Below, in pieces: positions 30,537 to 42,198 of a stretch of 64,000 nucleotides of DNA; positions within the stretch are counted from its first letter, which is position 1, and the number at the start of each line of letters is the position of its first letter. The position numbers were made by a program, and so were the translations under genes. The notes under the pieces are model-generated. The model searched no databases and had not been told where the DNA came from. It was given only the letters and a program-made list of their open reading frames with translations. This stretch comes from Daedaleopsis sinensis. Taxonomy: Eukaryota > Basidiomycota > Agaricomycetes > Polyporales > Polyporaceae. The stretch covers positions 2,914,001 through 2,978,000 of the forward strand of contig CM066308.1 of assembly GCA_033807695.1 (NCBI GenBank). The letters run 5' to 3'.

Positions 30537-33060
30537 GTCGATGAGCACGCGTGGGTGCAAGCGAGGGGAGTGTTAGGCTTAGTCGGCGGAGAGGGCGGCG
30601 TGGTGACGGGGGTGAAAGAGGGAGAGAGGAAGCCCAGGCGGGCAGAGCTAAAGAGCGTATCGACGCGGCGGTCAAGAGCAAGCCAGGCTTCCCAATCAGG
30701 CCACTGACCTCACCAAACTCCCTTGGCGCCCATTACGTCAGCATAATAAATATGTAGCTCGCGCGAACCGCGCGAATCTTGGCGGCGACCCTTCCCCGTT
30801 CACCTCATCCTGCTATGCAACCACCAGCCGCAACTCTTGAGCAGCTCGACGTGCTCGTCGCGCTTGATATCCACCTCAGTTGCCTCCGACGCGACGAAAA
30901 CGCGTCGGTGCATGAAGAACGTAGAAACCCATTGTCTTCCCAGGACAATGACATGTGCTTGGACACCCGCAGTCCTTCCGTCACTTTAGGCGTCGCCGCG
31001 ATTCCCGAGCGACGTAGGGCGATGCACATACAATGGTCTGCTCTCACATTCGCAAGACGACACGACGCCCGGCGACGAAGAAGGCTGAGGCACAGTGACG
31101 CATAAGGCATGAGGCACGAAGCATACTATGGATCGTATGTTTCACGGTCTCTTGTTCCTCGTAAGCTCATCGCTTGCAAGTCACCAGTGCCCACGAGGGT
31201 ATCGTAACCAAGAGTCCAAGACCAGGTCTTCTCCTGTTTTCCTCTCAGGCAACATCATGCCATTGACCCCCTGCACCGGTATTATCCGGTACTATCGTAC
31301 TCAGTCACTGGCGGTGCATCATAACGTCCTAACGTCCTCAATTTGCCCTGTTATCGGTAGCTGTCGGACCACTCCGAGTCCTCTCATGATAATGTTCGAA
31401 CTGCGGTGCACGTCGCGCCTAGTGCATCCAAGTGGCACCACTTCTCAAGCAAGATTTGAACCGCTGTTGAAATGCTGCATATTATTAGCCAAGACGTCAG
31501 AACCCTTGATGATGGATGGTCCTCGGGAGCATTTCAGCACCACAAACCGGGGCATCCGATGTATGTATTTTGTACTCTCTCTGCCTTCTACGATTGATAC
31601 TACTTATACTGAGGAGGAGGAGGGTAAGTTCAGCCGCATTGAGCGTGAGACATGTCAACCCACGTACTGAAGTGATAAGTGGAGGTATGTTTCAGAACTC
31701 GAGACTGCTGCAAGATCAACAACTTTGGCACCGTTCTGGTGCTTTTGACAATCTAGACATCTGTATCTAGCCGAATATGCATTGTGAGCTGCTGCGGCCG
31801 GGGGATTTTGGCAAGAACATCGTAAGGTATGTCATCGACATTACTATTCCGTTAGGTTCTCAAATGTGCCGTCATCTGGGAAGCATGTCAGGTCGCGCAG
31901 TAAAAGAACCACGTCCAAATATACGCAAATCCTCCTACGCGCGCATGTGTTGCGTATGTATACTGGCTGCGGAGGCTCTGTAGGCTCTCGAACGGGCCGG
32001 GGGATTCCCAAGGCTGGCCATGAAGCCCGCGTATTCTACCGCCCACCTCCAACAGGAATAGCTCTGATTGATGACACGCACAAATTTCCGCCAGTAAGAG
32101 CGGACTGAAATCCAGGACTAAGTATGCGCAAGAGCTTTCTCTAAACGAATGGTAAGCATTCATTTTGTAGCCGGATGTGGTGATCACTCATATCCCTATC
32201 TTGCAGGCCGTGCATGGCGGTCAACATGCTCTCCGAATCAGATTCGCAATTGAATGTCGACCACCCGTGACCATCGGCTAGTATCGAGAACTCGAGTCTA
32301 TCGCCACGGCCCAAGGTGGCCGATATCATGTCCCCGTATCCGCGGCCGTATTGCCGCTGGTTGAGGACATAAAACGATAAGCCTGGGTGCAAGTTTTGAA
32401 TGAGTCGCGGTCAGCTCCTCGTCCGTCGACACCTGAACGTCCCCTCTGTCCTCCAGGCTCTACCAAGCGCGCGCTCCCCTTACGATCTCCGATACGTCTA
32501 TCATGACCTCGATCTCCTCGATCTCCTCCGGTACCGGTTTCGCGACAGTTACATCCAATTCGATCACCTCCCAATTCCTCACTGTCGCATCGGCTACCGC
32601 CTCTGCTGGGACCGCTGTCCCTAGCGCCGACGGCCTGCCATTGGGGTGGGGCGCGACCGCTCCTTCGTCAAGCGTTGGGGCCTTGGACTTCACACAAATC
32701 CTGAACATGCTGAACGCCGCGCTCGGGGCGCTGGTGATCGGGCTGGTGCTTGGGTCTATGTAACGTCGTCACCCTCGTGTGTCTCGAGCGATTTTTGTCT
32801 GATGTATGGCCGTCGGGCCCGGGGTCACAGCTCGTTCGGTGTGGTGATCACGAAAGCGTTGGGCTTCTTCCGGGGGAACAGCACGAAGAATAGGGCGGTT
32901 CAGATGACTGTGAGCAGATATCATAGAGCTTAGGTTCAGGCCCGGCTTTTTGACCTTTGACCGATTGGTGCGGCGGTGGAGCAGATCGCGGGGATGGTGT
33001 GCGTACAATTGTCCAGTCACCTCTCGTTGATCTCCGCTGACTTGAGTGTCACCACAGTCT
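30537..33060. other. Long region with no secure gene
   Basis: About 2.5 kb. Apart from the weak candidate at 32503-32763, frames are short and unrecognised on both strands. The left 200 bp should hold the promoter of the secreted-protein gene. The part at 31,100-32,400 is AT-richer and stop-rich. Confidence 0.5.
32503..32763 (+). CDS. Possible small Ser/Thr-rich protein with C-terminal hydrophobic helix
   Basis: This 86-codon frame has a Ser/Thr/Ala-rich N-terminal part (MTSISSISSGTGFATV) and a C-terminal hydrophobic segment (LNAALGALVIGLVLGSM). The composition resembles small GPI- or tail-anchored fungal proteins, but there is no homology I can name, no signal peptide, and the opposite strand is also open. 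It may be the last exon of an unrecognised gene. Confidence 0.25.
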   Translation: MTSISSISSGTGFATVTSNSITSQFLTVASATASAGTAVPSADGLPLGWGATAPSSSVGALDFTQILNMLNAALGALVIGLVLGSM

Positions 33061-34805
33061 CGTCAATTTTATCCAGATGATTGCCACCGTCCGCGCGGTC
33101 TACATATCGGTTGTGGTTGACTTTGGCAGTCTGCCGAGATTGCTGGACAACGAATGGCAAGTACAGCGCTGGAATCTGGATCACTGCGATGTATGTGCTG
33201 ATTGGGTTATGCTTGTTCCAGGAGCATCATGGTGAATCAAACCGTGCAGTTGGGCGAGTGACCATGGCCGATAGCTAACAGTTTCTTCTAGCTTCAGATT
33301 TTCTTCTTGGTAAGATAACATAGTACATCGACTATGCGTTGATGCTGATACCCTCAATCTTGTCCGCAGGCACTGACGGCTTCCTTTGCCCATGCGTGAG
33401 TCTTGACATTGTGATATTTATATATATTGATGCCAAGGGTGTGTAGGTTCTTTGCTTCGCGCCTTCATGCCAGTGAGTGTCGAAGGCATCTTACACTCAC
33501 TGCATTGCTGAGCAACCTTTAGTTGCAAGAAGTTATTCTTTGACTATAGCCATCGTATGTGCTCTAAATCCCATTCGGTTGAAGCTGCGAATTTGACGGC
33601 TTGGACATACTTAGTTGTTTTTCACGGTCTTCCATCTCGGTGAGTTGCATCAATAACTAGTTTGATAGAGACGAAGAAGGCTCATGGCGCATTTCCAACA
33701 GCTACATCCATCTGTGAGTCTGCTTTCCACCCGCGCACACGCTCATTTATTGATTATGTCGGGATCACAGTTGCCGTGGCAGTTCTGTGAGCTTTCACCG
33801 AATTTGGCGTACGCCGATTCTTGCTGACGAGAGCGTTCGCGTCAGCTACGATGTCACTTTCGCCGCCGTCCTGCTAGGATACTATTCCGGTGATATTGTA
33901 AGTGAATTTGCCGTGAAGGAGATCTCACTACATGCTCAGTGCTCGGATATACAGTGGCCCATGGTCACCACGTACTCCATCGCCACCGGAGTGGACCTTG
34001 TCGTTGCAGTCGTCGGCTACTTCTGGCTCCAAAAGGCGTATGTCCTGCAGAAGTACGTTCAAGTCTGCCTCCAGTCTACGATTGCGTACACCTGACGTGA
34101 ATACTACAGGCATGGCAGGACGACGTTCTCAGACGAATTGGAGTATTGGACGGTGAAGAGCTTGTTTGGCTGCGCGTACGTGTACCTTGCATCCTCAGCA
34201 CGACGCATGACCTCACCATATTGTATACAAGTTTGATCTCGGTCTTCAATGCAATCGCCGTGGCGATAATGGGATTGAATATGACGTGGTTGGCTGGTAC
34301 CTTCGTCCTAGGAAATCGTAAGCAATTTCCATCATGGATTATATCATGTATTCGTTTACTCAAATCCTGCCTCTTCCTTTCCCAGTATACACGCTCAGCG
34401 TGCTCTTAACGTGAGCGTACTTTAACCACCGCCGTCACATCGGCGCCACTAAGTGATAACTACACTACGCAGTGCCGGAGCACGTCTCCCGATCAACCGC
34501 AACACGACACCAATGACAAGGATCTCGGCAGTTGAGACTGACCGCGCATCAACGACCACGCTCACGAATGACGACACTGCGCTCTGGGAGGACCTTGTGA
34601 AAAGCCAGGCGATCAAGGCGTCCCTTGTTACCACCCCGAAGGTCAGTCTTCTCCTCTTCGCTGAATGTTGCATCATATCTAACTTGCGGCCAGGACGCGA
34701 AGCTTCCGGCCTCCTCGGTTGGGTACTACCTGAACGACAATGTGGTGAGTAGCGGTTAAACGCTACATAGAACTTGATTCTGACATGATCACGGCGCAGG
34801 TCTAG
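33061..34805 (+). CDS. DUF6534-type membrane protein, start uncertain, possibly degenerate
   Basis: Short exons carry the features of DUF6534 (seven-helix agaricomycete membrane proteins): VDFGSLPRLLDNEW (about 33115-33160), LQIFFL (33296), ALTASFAHA (33370), FFASRLHA (33448), then TTYSIATGVDLVVAVVGYFW (33967-34028), HGRTTFSDELEYW (34114), LTILYTSLISVFNAIAVAI (about 34210-34270), NMTWLAGTFVLGN (34278-34316) and, over a good intron, LYTLSVLLT (34387-34410). The C-terminal tail after introns at about 34411-34473, 34641-34693 and 34744-34799 ends at TAG 34803. The last four introns are canonical and in frame. The 34150-34210 junction would need a 23-nt intron, so a lesion there is possible. The start was not found. 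No function is known for the family. Confidence 0.55.
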
Positions 34806-35735
34806 TGCCACAGATATGAACACACGACGGTTTTGTGTTGAAGGACTATTCAGAATCAAACGGTGTACAGTCTCGGAAACACTGGTACAGGTGTCTGGCA
34901 GATCGTTCAGTTCGAGCTTTAGCGAACATTTCTACCTGTAGATTACGTGCATCCTTCAGGCGATGCGATCAATACGTCGAAAGTCCGGTTCGTCACGATG
35001 AACATGGGTACCTGTTGTCTCCCCTAGGCAGACGACGAGGACCTACTGGATGAACGGTCCTTCAACAATCTCTTGTCATAACCGCGAATGATACACCACG
35101 GGCCGAGAAGCATGAAGATATTCAGATTGAAACCTACCACATGTATTGTGCTATCGTTAGTGCTCAGAGTCGCAGCGTTCCCATACTATGTAAGCGAGAG
35201 GGAATAGACAACGATGATCACGTACCAGACTGTCCAGGCGAAAATACATAGATGATAGGAAGACCTCGCAGTGTAGTCAATACAGCGGGGCACGAGCTGG
35301 TTGCTCATGATTGCAGGCGGGATGGCGGAGATACCGTGGACGAGCGAGTTACTTGATGTGGCGACCTGAGCGACTGTACCCACGGAGAAGTGGCGACCAG
35401 AACGGGGCGGCTCGGTGGGACAGGACACAGAGAACGACGGCGAGAGTGCGCGGCAGGTTCGAGCGGGTGCACGGAAGACCATCGACGATGATGACAGGGC
35501 AAGAGCGGGAGAGGGCAGAGGAGATCGACGGAGGGCGCGGGAGAGCGCATGGAAACGAGGTGTCAACGCGGATGATGACGCCGGTGGGTCACTTGTCTCT
35601 TCTCTTCACGCTCGCCGCCGTCGCTGCTGCCTCCGCCGTGTCCGCCGTCTGCGACGCCGACGGTGCTCGTGTCCCCGTCCTTCCTTCAGCCCGCCCTTCG
35701 TTTCTCATGACCTTCTGTCCGCCCAGCTGCGCCCG
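34806..35735. other. Intergenic region, no gene recognised
   Basis: About 0.9 kb upstream of the 1,104-aa gene. The frames at 35186-35566 (-) and 35311-35735 (+) are open because of high GC content, and neither is recognisable. The plus frame extends in phase into the gene below, so a start upstream of 35736 cannot be excluded. Confidence 0.45.
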
Positions 35736-38700
35736 ATGACCCCTCGCCCAGTGCAGGCCTTCAAGTCTCGTCCTTTGTCGGCAATTTTCATTGGGTCTGC
35801 TGGTTCATCGTCCCCCGGATTTCCTGATCTCCCTGAACCACCCAGTCCCAGCACATCCTCCAACGCTTCTGGTCTCCCATCTCCGCCAGCAACAAACTCC
35901 ACCGGGAGCGGCAGCGTCGGCGAAGGCAGTACTAACGCCGGCAGCCTCCGTTACCGAACGCCCAGCTCCAAGTCCTCTTCAAGCATGACTGTCGGCGTCG
36001 GTGACAGGTCCTATGGCTACAATAGGAAGAGGGGATCCATGATAGAAGACGAAGACGACCCAGATGATAACGAGAACGATGAGGACCAGACCGCTCGCTT
36101 CTCTGACGAGCGGAGACGGTCCATGCCCAAGGCCGATAATGAAGACGCATTGCAGCGAGTGAAGAGTTTGACACAGCGGAACCGCATGGTATGTGATTGC
36201 GTTACTCTGTGCACGCATATATTGATCTCCTATGCCACTGATCACTTCGATTGCTCCTTGTCGCCCCGAATGACGCTCAACGCTCTCACCGCGGCTCGTT
36301 CACACACGAATCTATGGCGCATATATCCTGTAGGTGCTTGATAAACTCTCGTCCATCTCCCGTCTCGGTTCTCCTGTCCCCTCAAATCATTCTCGATCCC
36401 CACTTTCGCCTTCATTAGCGGGGTCTTCTTCGACTTCAACATCGTCTTCGAAGCCCTCGTCATTGCAGAATCGTCCACCATCCGTTGCGAATACCTCCAT
36501 CAATGGACGTCGCCGTGAAACACAGCAGTCGGGCTCCGAGACGGAACGAGAGAGCCGTCACTCCACCTATTCTACCTCTTCCGATGGTCGAACTACCCCT
36601 CCACCACTTCCTACGTATCCCGAAATCCGCGGTACGGGATCCATAAGACAACGAAGGATCTCTGCTCCTGCTTCACCGGGAAAGGTTCGATCAGCTCGGG
36701 ACAAGGGTCGCACATCACCCGGACCGGGACCCTCGCGAACGTCTCGTGGCAAACACGTATCTCTCTTCGTGGACGAAGCTCACGGGCAGTATCGTTCTGA
36801 CGACGACGACGTCACCGCTGCTGCCCTGGCTGCCGTCGCTTCGTCTAGAAGGAGTCCAACTGGTGGGAAGAAGGGCAGACAGCCCCTACCTCGAGAGTTC
36901 CGAGACAGGAAGGATTCGGATGAAAAAGCGAAGGTGCGTGTACTATCATCTTCACCTAGAGAACTTCCTTCGTGAACAGGGCTCTCTTAGCCTCCGCAGA
37001 TCGAACCCGCTACGCCTCATCGAATGACCAGCCGCGCAGATTTGGGCCGGGCTTCACCTTCACCTCGGAAAACTCGGATATCGACATCCGATCCACCAGG
37101 TTCACCGCGACGACTGGGTCAGGGACGATATTCCACTGTTCGCGAATTGACACGGAAACACCAAATGCGGTGGATGTCCGAGGATCTGTCCTCACCATCC
37201 AGGGAACTACCGGATGATGGCATAGACGTAGGCGGGAGACGACAAGGTCATCGCAGCGGAAGCTCAGAAGGTCTGTTAGGGACCGCAGGAGGGAGGAGTT
37301 TGATTGGGGAGGGTCTCCGAGCTGCCGGCCTGACGAAAAAGAGAGACGAGGACGTTTTCAGCCCCATCAACGGTAACCTACAAGCACCCGGAGTCACACG
37401 TCGGACGCGATCCACCGGCAATTCGTCGATCATAGCGGGCAGCGACGCGGATACGAGTCTCGAGCAGAGCGTGGAGTACGATCGACGGTTCAACGAGGGC
37501 GTCGGACCACCCTTGGACCCCAAAACACCGCTCCATGCGGGGTTCAGACCCAGACCAACAAGTGGTATAGCAGCGCGCCCGGGAACCTCTATGGCAGCGT
37601 TCCATCATGAAGACAACCCGCCAAGAACCGCACCGCCGGTGCTACGTTCCTACACGTCGACGTATGCGCTTTCAGACAGACATCGCGAGGACATTCAACG
37701 TCAGTCCACTCTAGACAGAGGGTCTTCTCCCTTCGGCACCCTCCGTTCCTCTACAGCACAGAGTGGAATCCGAGAGAGCAGTGCCGATCATAGGCGCTTG
37801 ATGCTAGATGCCCTCTCGGTCTTCGAGTCTCATCTTTCGCGGCTTCCTACGATGGGTCAAACGACGACGACGACAATTCCTGATGTATTTCAGAACGCTC
37901 AGCATCTAGTTCATGCTCTGGACAAGTTGAACGTCATGCTCAAGGATGGGACCAATAAAGCATTGGAAGCGCAGATCGACGCTGAACTCGCAGACTACAA
38001 GGACGGAGTCGATCTGCCAGAACTGTGGCGGGAGGTGGGCTCGGACCATCGCGAGAACCTGAGAGTCAGCGACGAAGTCGTGCGGAATATGACGGGCTTC
38101 TTGCTTGGGATCGGCAAGATTATGCGCGATCTGACGTCTGGCAACCAGCACATCCGGACGCTCAGCTTGGACGACGAGGTTACGCGCAGGATGACCCCAG
38201 ACATATCTCCGCCTAGTGCTCGCGAGCCCGACGGGCGTCGCAGCAGGGAGATGAGGCGGAGCTGGGAGCCGGGCCTGCTCGCGCGGCTGGAGAGTCAGGA
38301 GAGGAACGGCACGACGCGCTCTCGTCCAGGATCGTCCATGAACCACGTGCGCAGCTCTACCACTAACTCGAGCAGCGAGGGACGCAGCGTCACAGATGCG
38401 AATGACGGTACGCCCGCGACGGTGCGACAGTCCGCCCCCATTTCTGCCCCGACATCGGCTGCCCGCCGCCTGTACACTCCCCGGGACCGCGCAGACACCA
38501 TCAGGACGTCTTTCAACTTGGAAGACGCGCATGCGATTGACTACGAACCCTCTCCTACTCCGCTGTCGAGACAGTCGCACATCGTCTTCCCCGATCGACG
38601 ACTTCCTGCACTTCCCGTTCCCCCGTCGCTTCCCACAATTCCATCGGAGTCTCTGATCGCCACCCAGAACTCTTCGGTAACTGACAAGCTCAGCAGGCGG

Positions 38701-39252
38701 AAGATCTCCGCCAGCTCGAACATCACTGTGCGGCCCGAGCCGCATCCCTTCACGCCCGCCATCAAGCCGTCTAATACCACCACCGCGATCACGACGGCCA
38801 CGGTCTCCGTCTCGCCCGACACCGTGGCGTCGCCGTTATCTCTGTCCAGAGCGAACTCGAACAGCTCGACGCGGACGAACGGCGTCACGTTCTCGCGCCC
38901 GTCGACGTCGTCCGTGTCGACGACGCTGACCGGGATCCAGCAACAACACGAGCGGGGTGCGAGAAGTCGCAAAGTCTCTCTCAGTGCCGCATTTGCTAAC
39001 GAGGCGCCGTCCGCGTTAGTCCCCGCAGCCCATATCTCGTCGCAGTCTGGCTCCGAGTCCGAGCGCGAGCGCGACGCGCAGTCCCGCTCGCGGACGATCA
39101 GCGCGCGCCCGCGGGCGTCGCTCGAGAGCAGCCGCGCCGGACAGGAGAGCCCCGTGGACGCCGTGCGGCGGAGCCTGGCGACGACGGTGTCGTACAGTGC
39201 TGCACGGAAGGAGCGGCGGCGCACGATCACCGAGATCTTCACGCAGCGATGA
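35736..39252 (+). CDS. Large, mostly disordered Ser/Arg/Pro-rich protein of unknown function
   Basis: Exons 35736-36188, 36334-36933 and 36991-39252 are all phase 0 and give 1,104 aa from MTPRPVQAFKSRPLSAIF. Most of the protein is low-complexity, rich in Ser, Thr, Pro and Arg, with many SP/TP and RxxS sites (ISAPASPGKVRS, ASPSPRKTR), suggesting heavy phosphorylation. Two parts look folded: a segment LTQRNRMV-LDKLSSISRLG at the first splice junction, and a helical domain of about 120 residues (about 37780-38150) with LMLDALSVFESHLSRLP, VFQNAQHLVHALDKLNVML, LPELWREVGSDHRENLRVS and GFLLGIGKIMRDLT. I do not recognise the family. The layout (disordered, basic, one conserved helical module) resembles cytoskeleton, polarity or spindle-pole scaffolds, but that is inference. 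Protein ends ERRRTITEIFTQR. Confidence 0.88.
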
Positions 39253-39375
39253 GCTTTCGTTCGAACGCATATTGGGTGAGTGCATACCACCTGGCTCTCC
39301 GGGATTGAGTACTGTCTGTGTTTTTATTCCTTGACACTGACTCGGAACGTGTTTCATCTGCAGGCTGGAGATCAG

Positions 39376-39411
39376 GCCTCCGCCTCCGCCTCCGCCTCCG
39401 CCTCCGCCTCC
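39376..39411. repeat. GCCTCC hexanucleotide microsatellite, 6 copies
   Basis: Six exact GCCTCC units lie just downstream of the stop codon of the 1,104-aa gene, probably in its 3' UTR. Confidence 0.9.
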
Positions 39412-39942
39412 CTCGCCCTACCTCACTCCGACCTCGGTGCCCCACAGCTCATGCCGAGTGTCGACGCCCCGACCGACATGTGTCACGTACAGCCCTCCGT
39501 TTCTTGTTCCATATGTGCCAATCCCCGACCACAAACACTGGTACCGAGTCTCTCGTGCGCCCGGCGCCGGACAGTTCGTAAACCCATTCCTTCCTGGTCC
39601 ATATTTTTGTCCTTCGCGCCCAATTCGCGCACCCAGCAGCAGCCCGTAGTACGTACTCCCCTGTCTCCCGCCCCACCCCCGCCTTACAAGTTCTCCTCGC
39701 CCACCTCTGTCGAAGCTTTCCTCTGTCTCTGTTCTGGTATCCCGGTCTCTTTCTCTCCCTCCCACTCTCCCACTCTCCCACTCTCGCCACCTGGCCTCTC
39801 GCGTCTCTCCACCCTGTATCCTGAATCCCGAGTCCGCAGCCGCACGTATGTTTATGGGTCCATGCACGATATGACGAGCCGCCCCAGCGTATCCCTTGCT
39901 AATCCGCTATAGCAATGTAATGAATGGGACGATGTTCACACG

Positions 39943-39960
39943 TACGAGTACGAGTACGAG
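39943..39960. repeat. TACGAG repeat, 3 copies
   Basis: Three exact TACGAG units occur in intergenic DNA. Confidence 0.85.
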
Positions 39961-42168
39961 TCGCTGCCGCTGCGGCGACGCGTTCACGTTCACGAGGTTA
40001 TTAGTACGTATACGCTATTACTGTAGTACACTGCCCTAATGCTTTGAGGTTTCCGCCGTCGTCGATGCCGTCGACTGCCAAGCTTCGGTTCAAGGACTGC
40101 CGTGGGGCCTGGCTGAGTGGCTCGTCGTGCCTGGTTGCACCGTGCACGACGCGACGTCGGTCCCGATGGGCTCAGGGACGACTTTCGACAAGGTTCCGTG
40201 CCAATCCAGCAGAAGGCGGACGTGAAAGACGATCTTCAGGCACACCACCAGCTTCCATCCTGTGCCCGCATGCTGCACTGTCGCTCTGGCGTACATATTG
40301 CTTGTCTCCTGCGTCGGAGTCGGCCCACTGTCATACGAGCATTGTGCACTGTCACTGCACAGATTGTTGAACGTTGGACTTCGAGTGGTCCGGGTCAATG
40401 GCATCCGTCACATCTGCATGATCACTTTGAGTTCTTCCAGCCTGAGGACGGCGATCCTCCTGAGTTCGCAGTCCACCGGGGTCCGACGAGATGCGTGCTC
40501 GGGCACTTGTCCATCTGCCGAGTGTACCATACGCTCCGGATCCCATGAATGCAAGGCTGACATGCGCGGCATGCGTACGCCAAACTGGCTCCGGATCCGA
40601 CACGTTTGAGAGACAGCGGGGAGTCAATCTGGCCCCGTCCGTCCCAAGTCGGGCGGTGCACGTCGATGGGGCGAGGGTCTGTGAGAGAGGTGCGAGGGAC
40701 GATCACGCAGCGGCGAAGCTCGGACAGCATTGCACGGTCAGGCCCTGTCAGATTCGCTCGGGGCGGCGCGTACCGCAGGCGTATATGTATCGCGGGGCGC
40801 GTTCGCGGGCTCGCGCGAGTGCTCTGCAGGCTTCCGACTTCTGGCTTCCCGTTCACGTTGTCTTCAGGCTCAGCTTCTGCCGGCCGCTCGGACCCTGCGC
40901 ATGCAGCGTCGCTCGGACTCGATGATCGCCAGACGCCTTCCTCGCGCTTGCGCACGTCTCAGAGACTCGGAGTGGCCAGTCGACGGGGAGCCTTTCGACT
41001 CTCGAGGTCGACCTGTCGAATATCAATATCTTGGGCTGGGTGTCCCAATATGCTCCCCGGGCGTGGGACTGCGCGCAGAATGGTCGCACCGACTTCCCAT
41101 CGAGGAGGGCCCGCGCGCGATGGTGGGGGATGGAAGCTCGAGAAGCCGGCGCCGCGCCTTCAGATAGTGCGTCGGGTGAGCACACCTTCTACCCTTGATG
41201 CGGAGGCTGTAGGACGCACGAACTTGAAGAGGGCCGGGATCGCGCGAAGCACCCACGACCGAGTGCGAGTGTGTGGCTCGCTAGCTGGCCTGCTGGCCAC
41301 ATGATGCATGATGGCGTCGATATCGCCGCCGGTTGGAATTTGAAGTATGTCGCGGTGGTTTATTGCGGCAGCGGCGCGGAGGGAGGAGACGGATGATGAT
41401 GGCGGACGGGCTGCGATCCAGCGCCGGAAGTCTCGAGCATGGCGACAAGTTGGACAAGGCACTGAACACTTCGCGACGGCGATCAAGACACCCACGACGG
41501 ATGTTTGAAACCGAATGACGTCGGTCGTGTTCATGTGGCCGTGCGCAGGCGGGAGTGAGGGAGCTTGTTGCAACCCACGACGAGCTCGGTCGTGCGTTTG
41601 AGGCTTCGTATAGGCTCTCTTGTCTATCCCCGACTCGTTCGCCTATCGCCGTCCACACGTTGGATCCTACTGCCGTACACCTCCCACTCGCTGGGAACTC
41701 CTCCTCCAATGCACTCCTCCTCCAATGCACCCGCTGCGATCTCGCGCTCCCGGTACCGTCTCCTCGACCGTGCACTCGACGTCGATTGTCGCGTCCTCCG
41801 CACCGTAGCCAGGCACAGCATGGCGGCCGGCGGCGAGGGCGCGATAGGTCGGCAATGTGTCGGATAGGCGGGGGAATATTAAAACCAGGGCCGATTGGTG
41901 CTAGCGGAGAATATTGGAGGAATAAGTAACCGCGTGTGACAAGCGAAGCCAAGATCAATTCGTAGTCGACGGGCCCAATAGGGAAGACGACGTCCGGTCG
42001 GCTACCCGCCCCCCTCTCTTGTCTTCTCCCTCTGCATCCCAGCAGCCCAGTCGCAGCTCAGCGTTCTGCGCGGCGCCCCACGCCCTTCCAACTGCAACCA
42101 GCAGAAAGCTGGCCCGCACCACACTCTTTTGGCTTACTGTCTTTTCCATCCTGGCGCACATCTGAGGC

Positions 42169-42174
42169 TATATA
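42169..42174 (+). promoter_or_regulatory. TATA-like element of the Fus1-like gene
   Basis: TATATA lies about 25-30 bp upstream of ATG 42199. The short distance implies either a very short 5' leader or a start at the next in-frame ATG (42220). Confidence 0.4.
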
Positions 42175-42198
42175 GCCTGTTTGCCCACCTTCCCAATC

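Larger units (their letters stand above)
39253..42198. other. Long intergenic region, about 2.9 kb
   Basis: Lies between two plus-strand genes. It holds a GCCTCC hexanucleotide repeat (39376-39411) and a TACGAG repeat (39943-39960). Frames up to about 230 codons at 40,400-41,950 occur on both strands, but they are Arg/Ser-rich, overlap each other and match no domain; I take them as GC-rich chance frames. The right end is the promoter of the Fus1-like gene, with a TATA element at 42169-42174. Confidence 0.5.

Noticed and set aside
40422..41958. Open frames of 140-230 codons on both strands
   Set aside because: They overlap each other in several frames, lack domains and good splice partners, and look like chance frames in GC-rich intergenic DNA.
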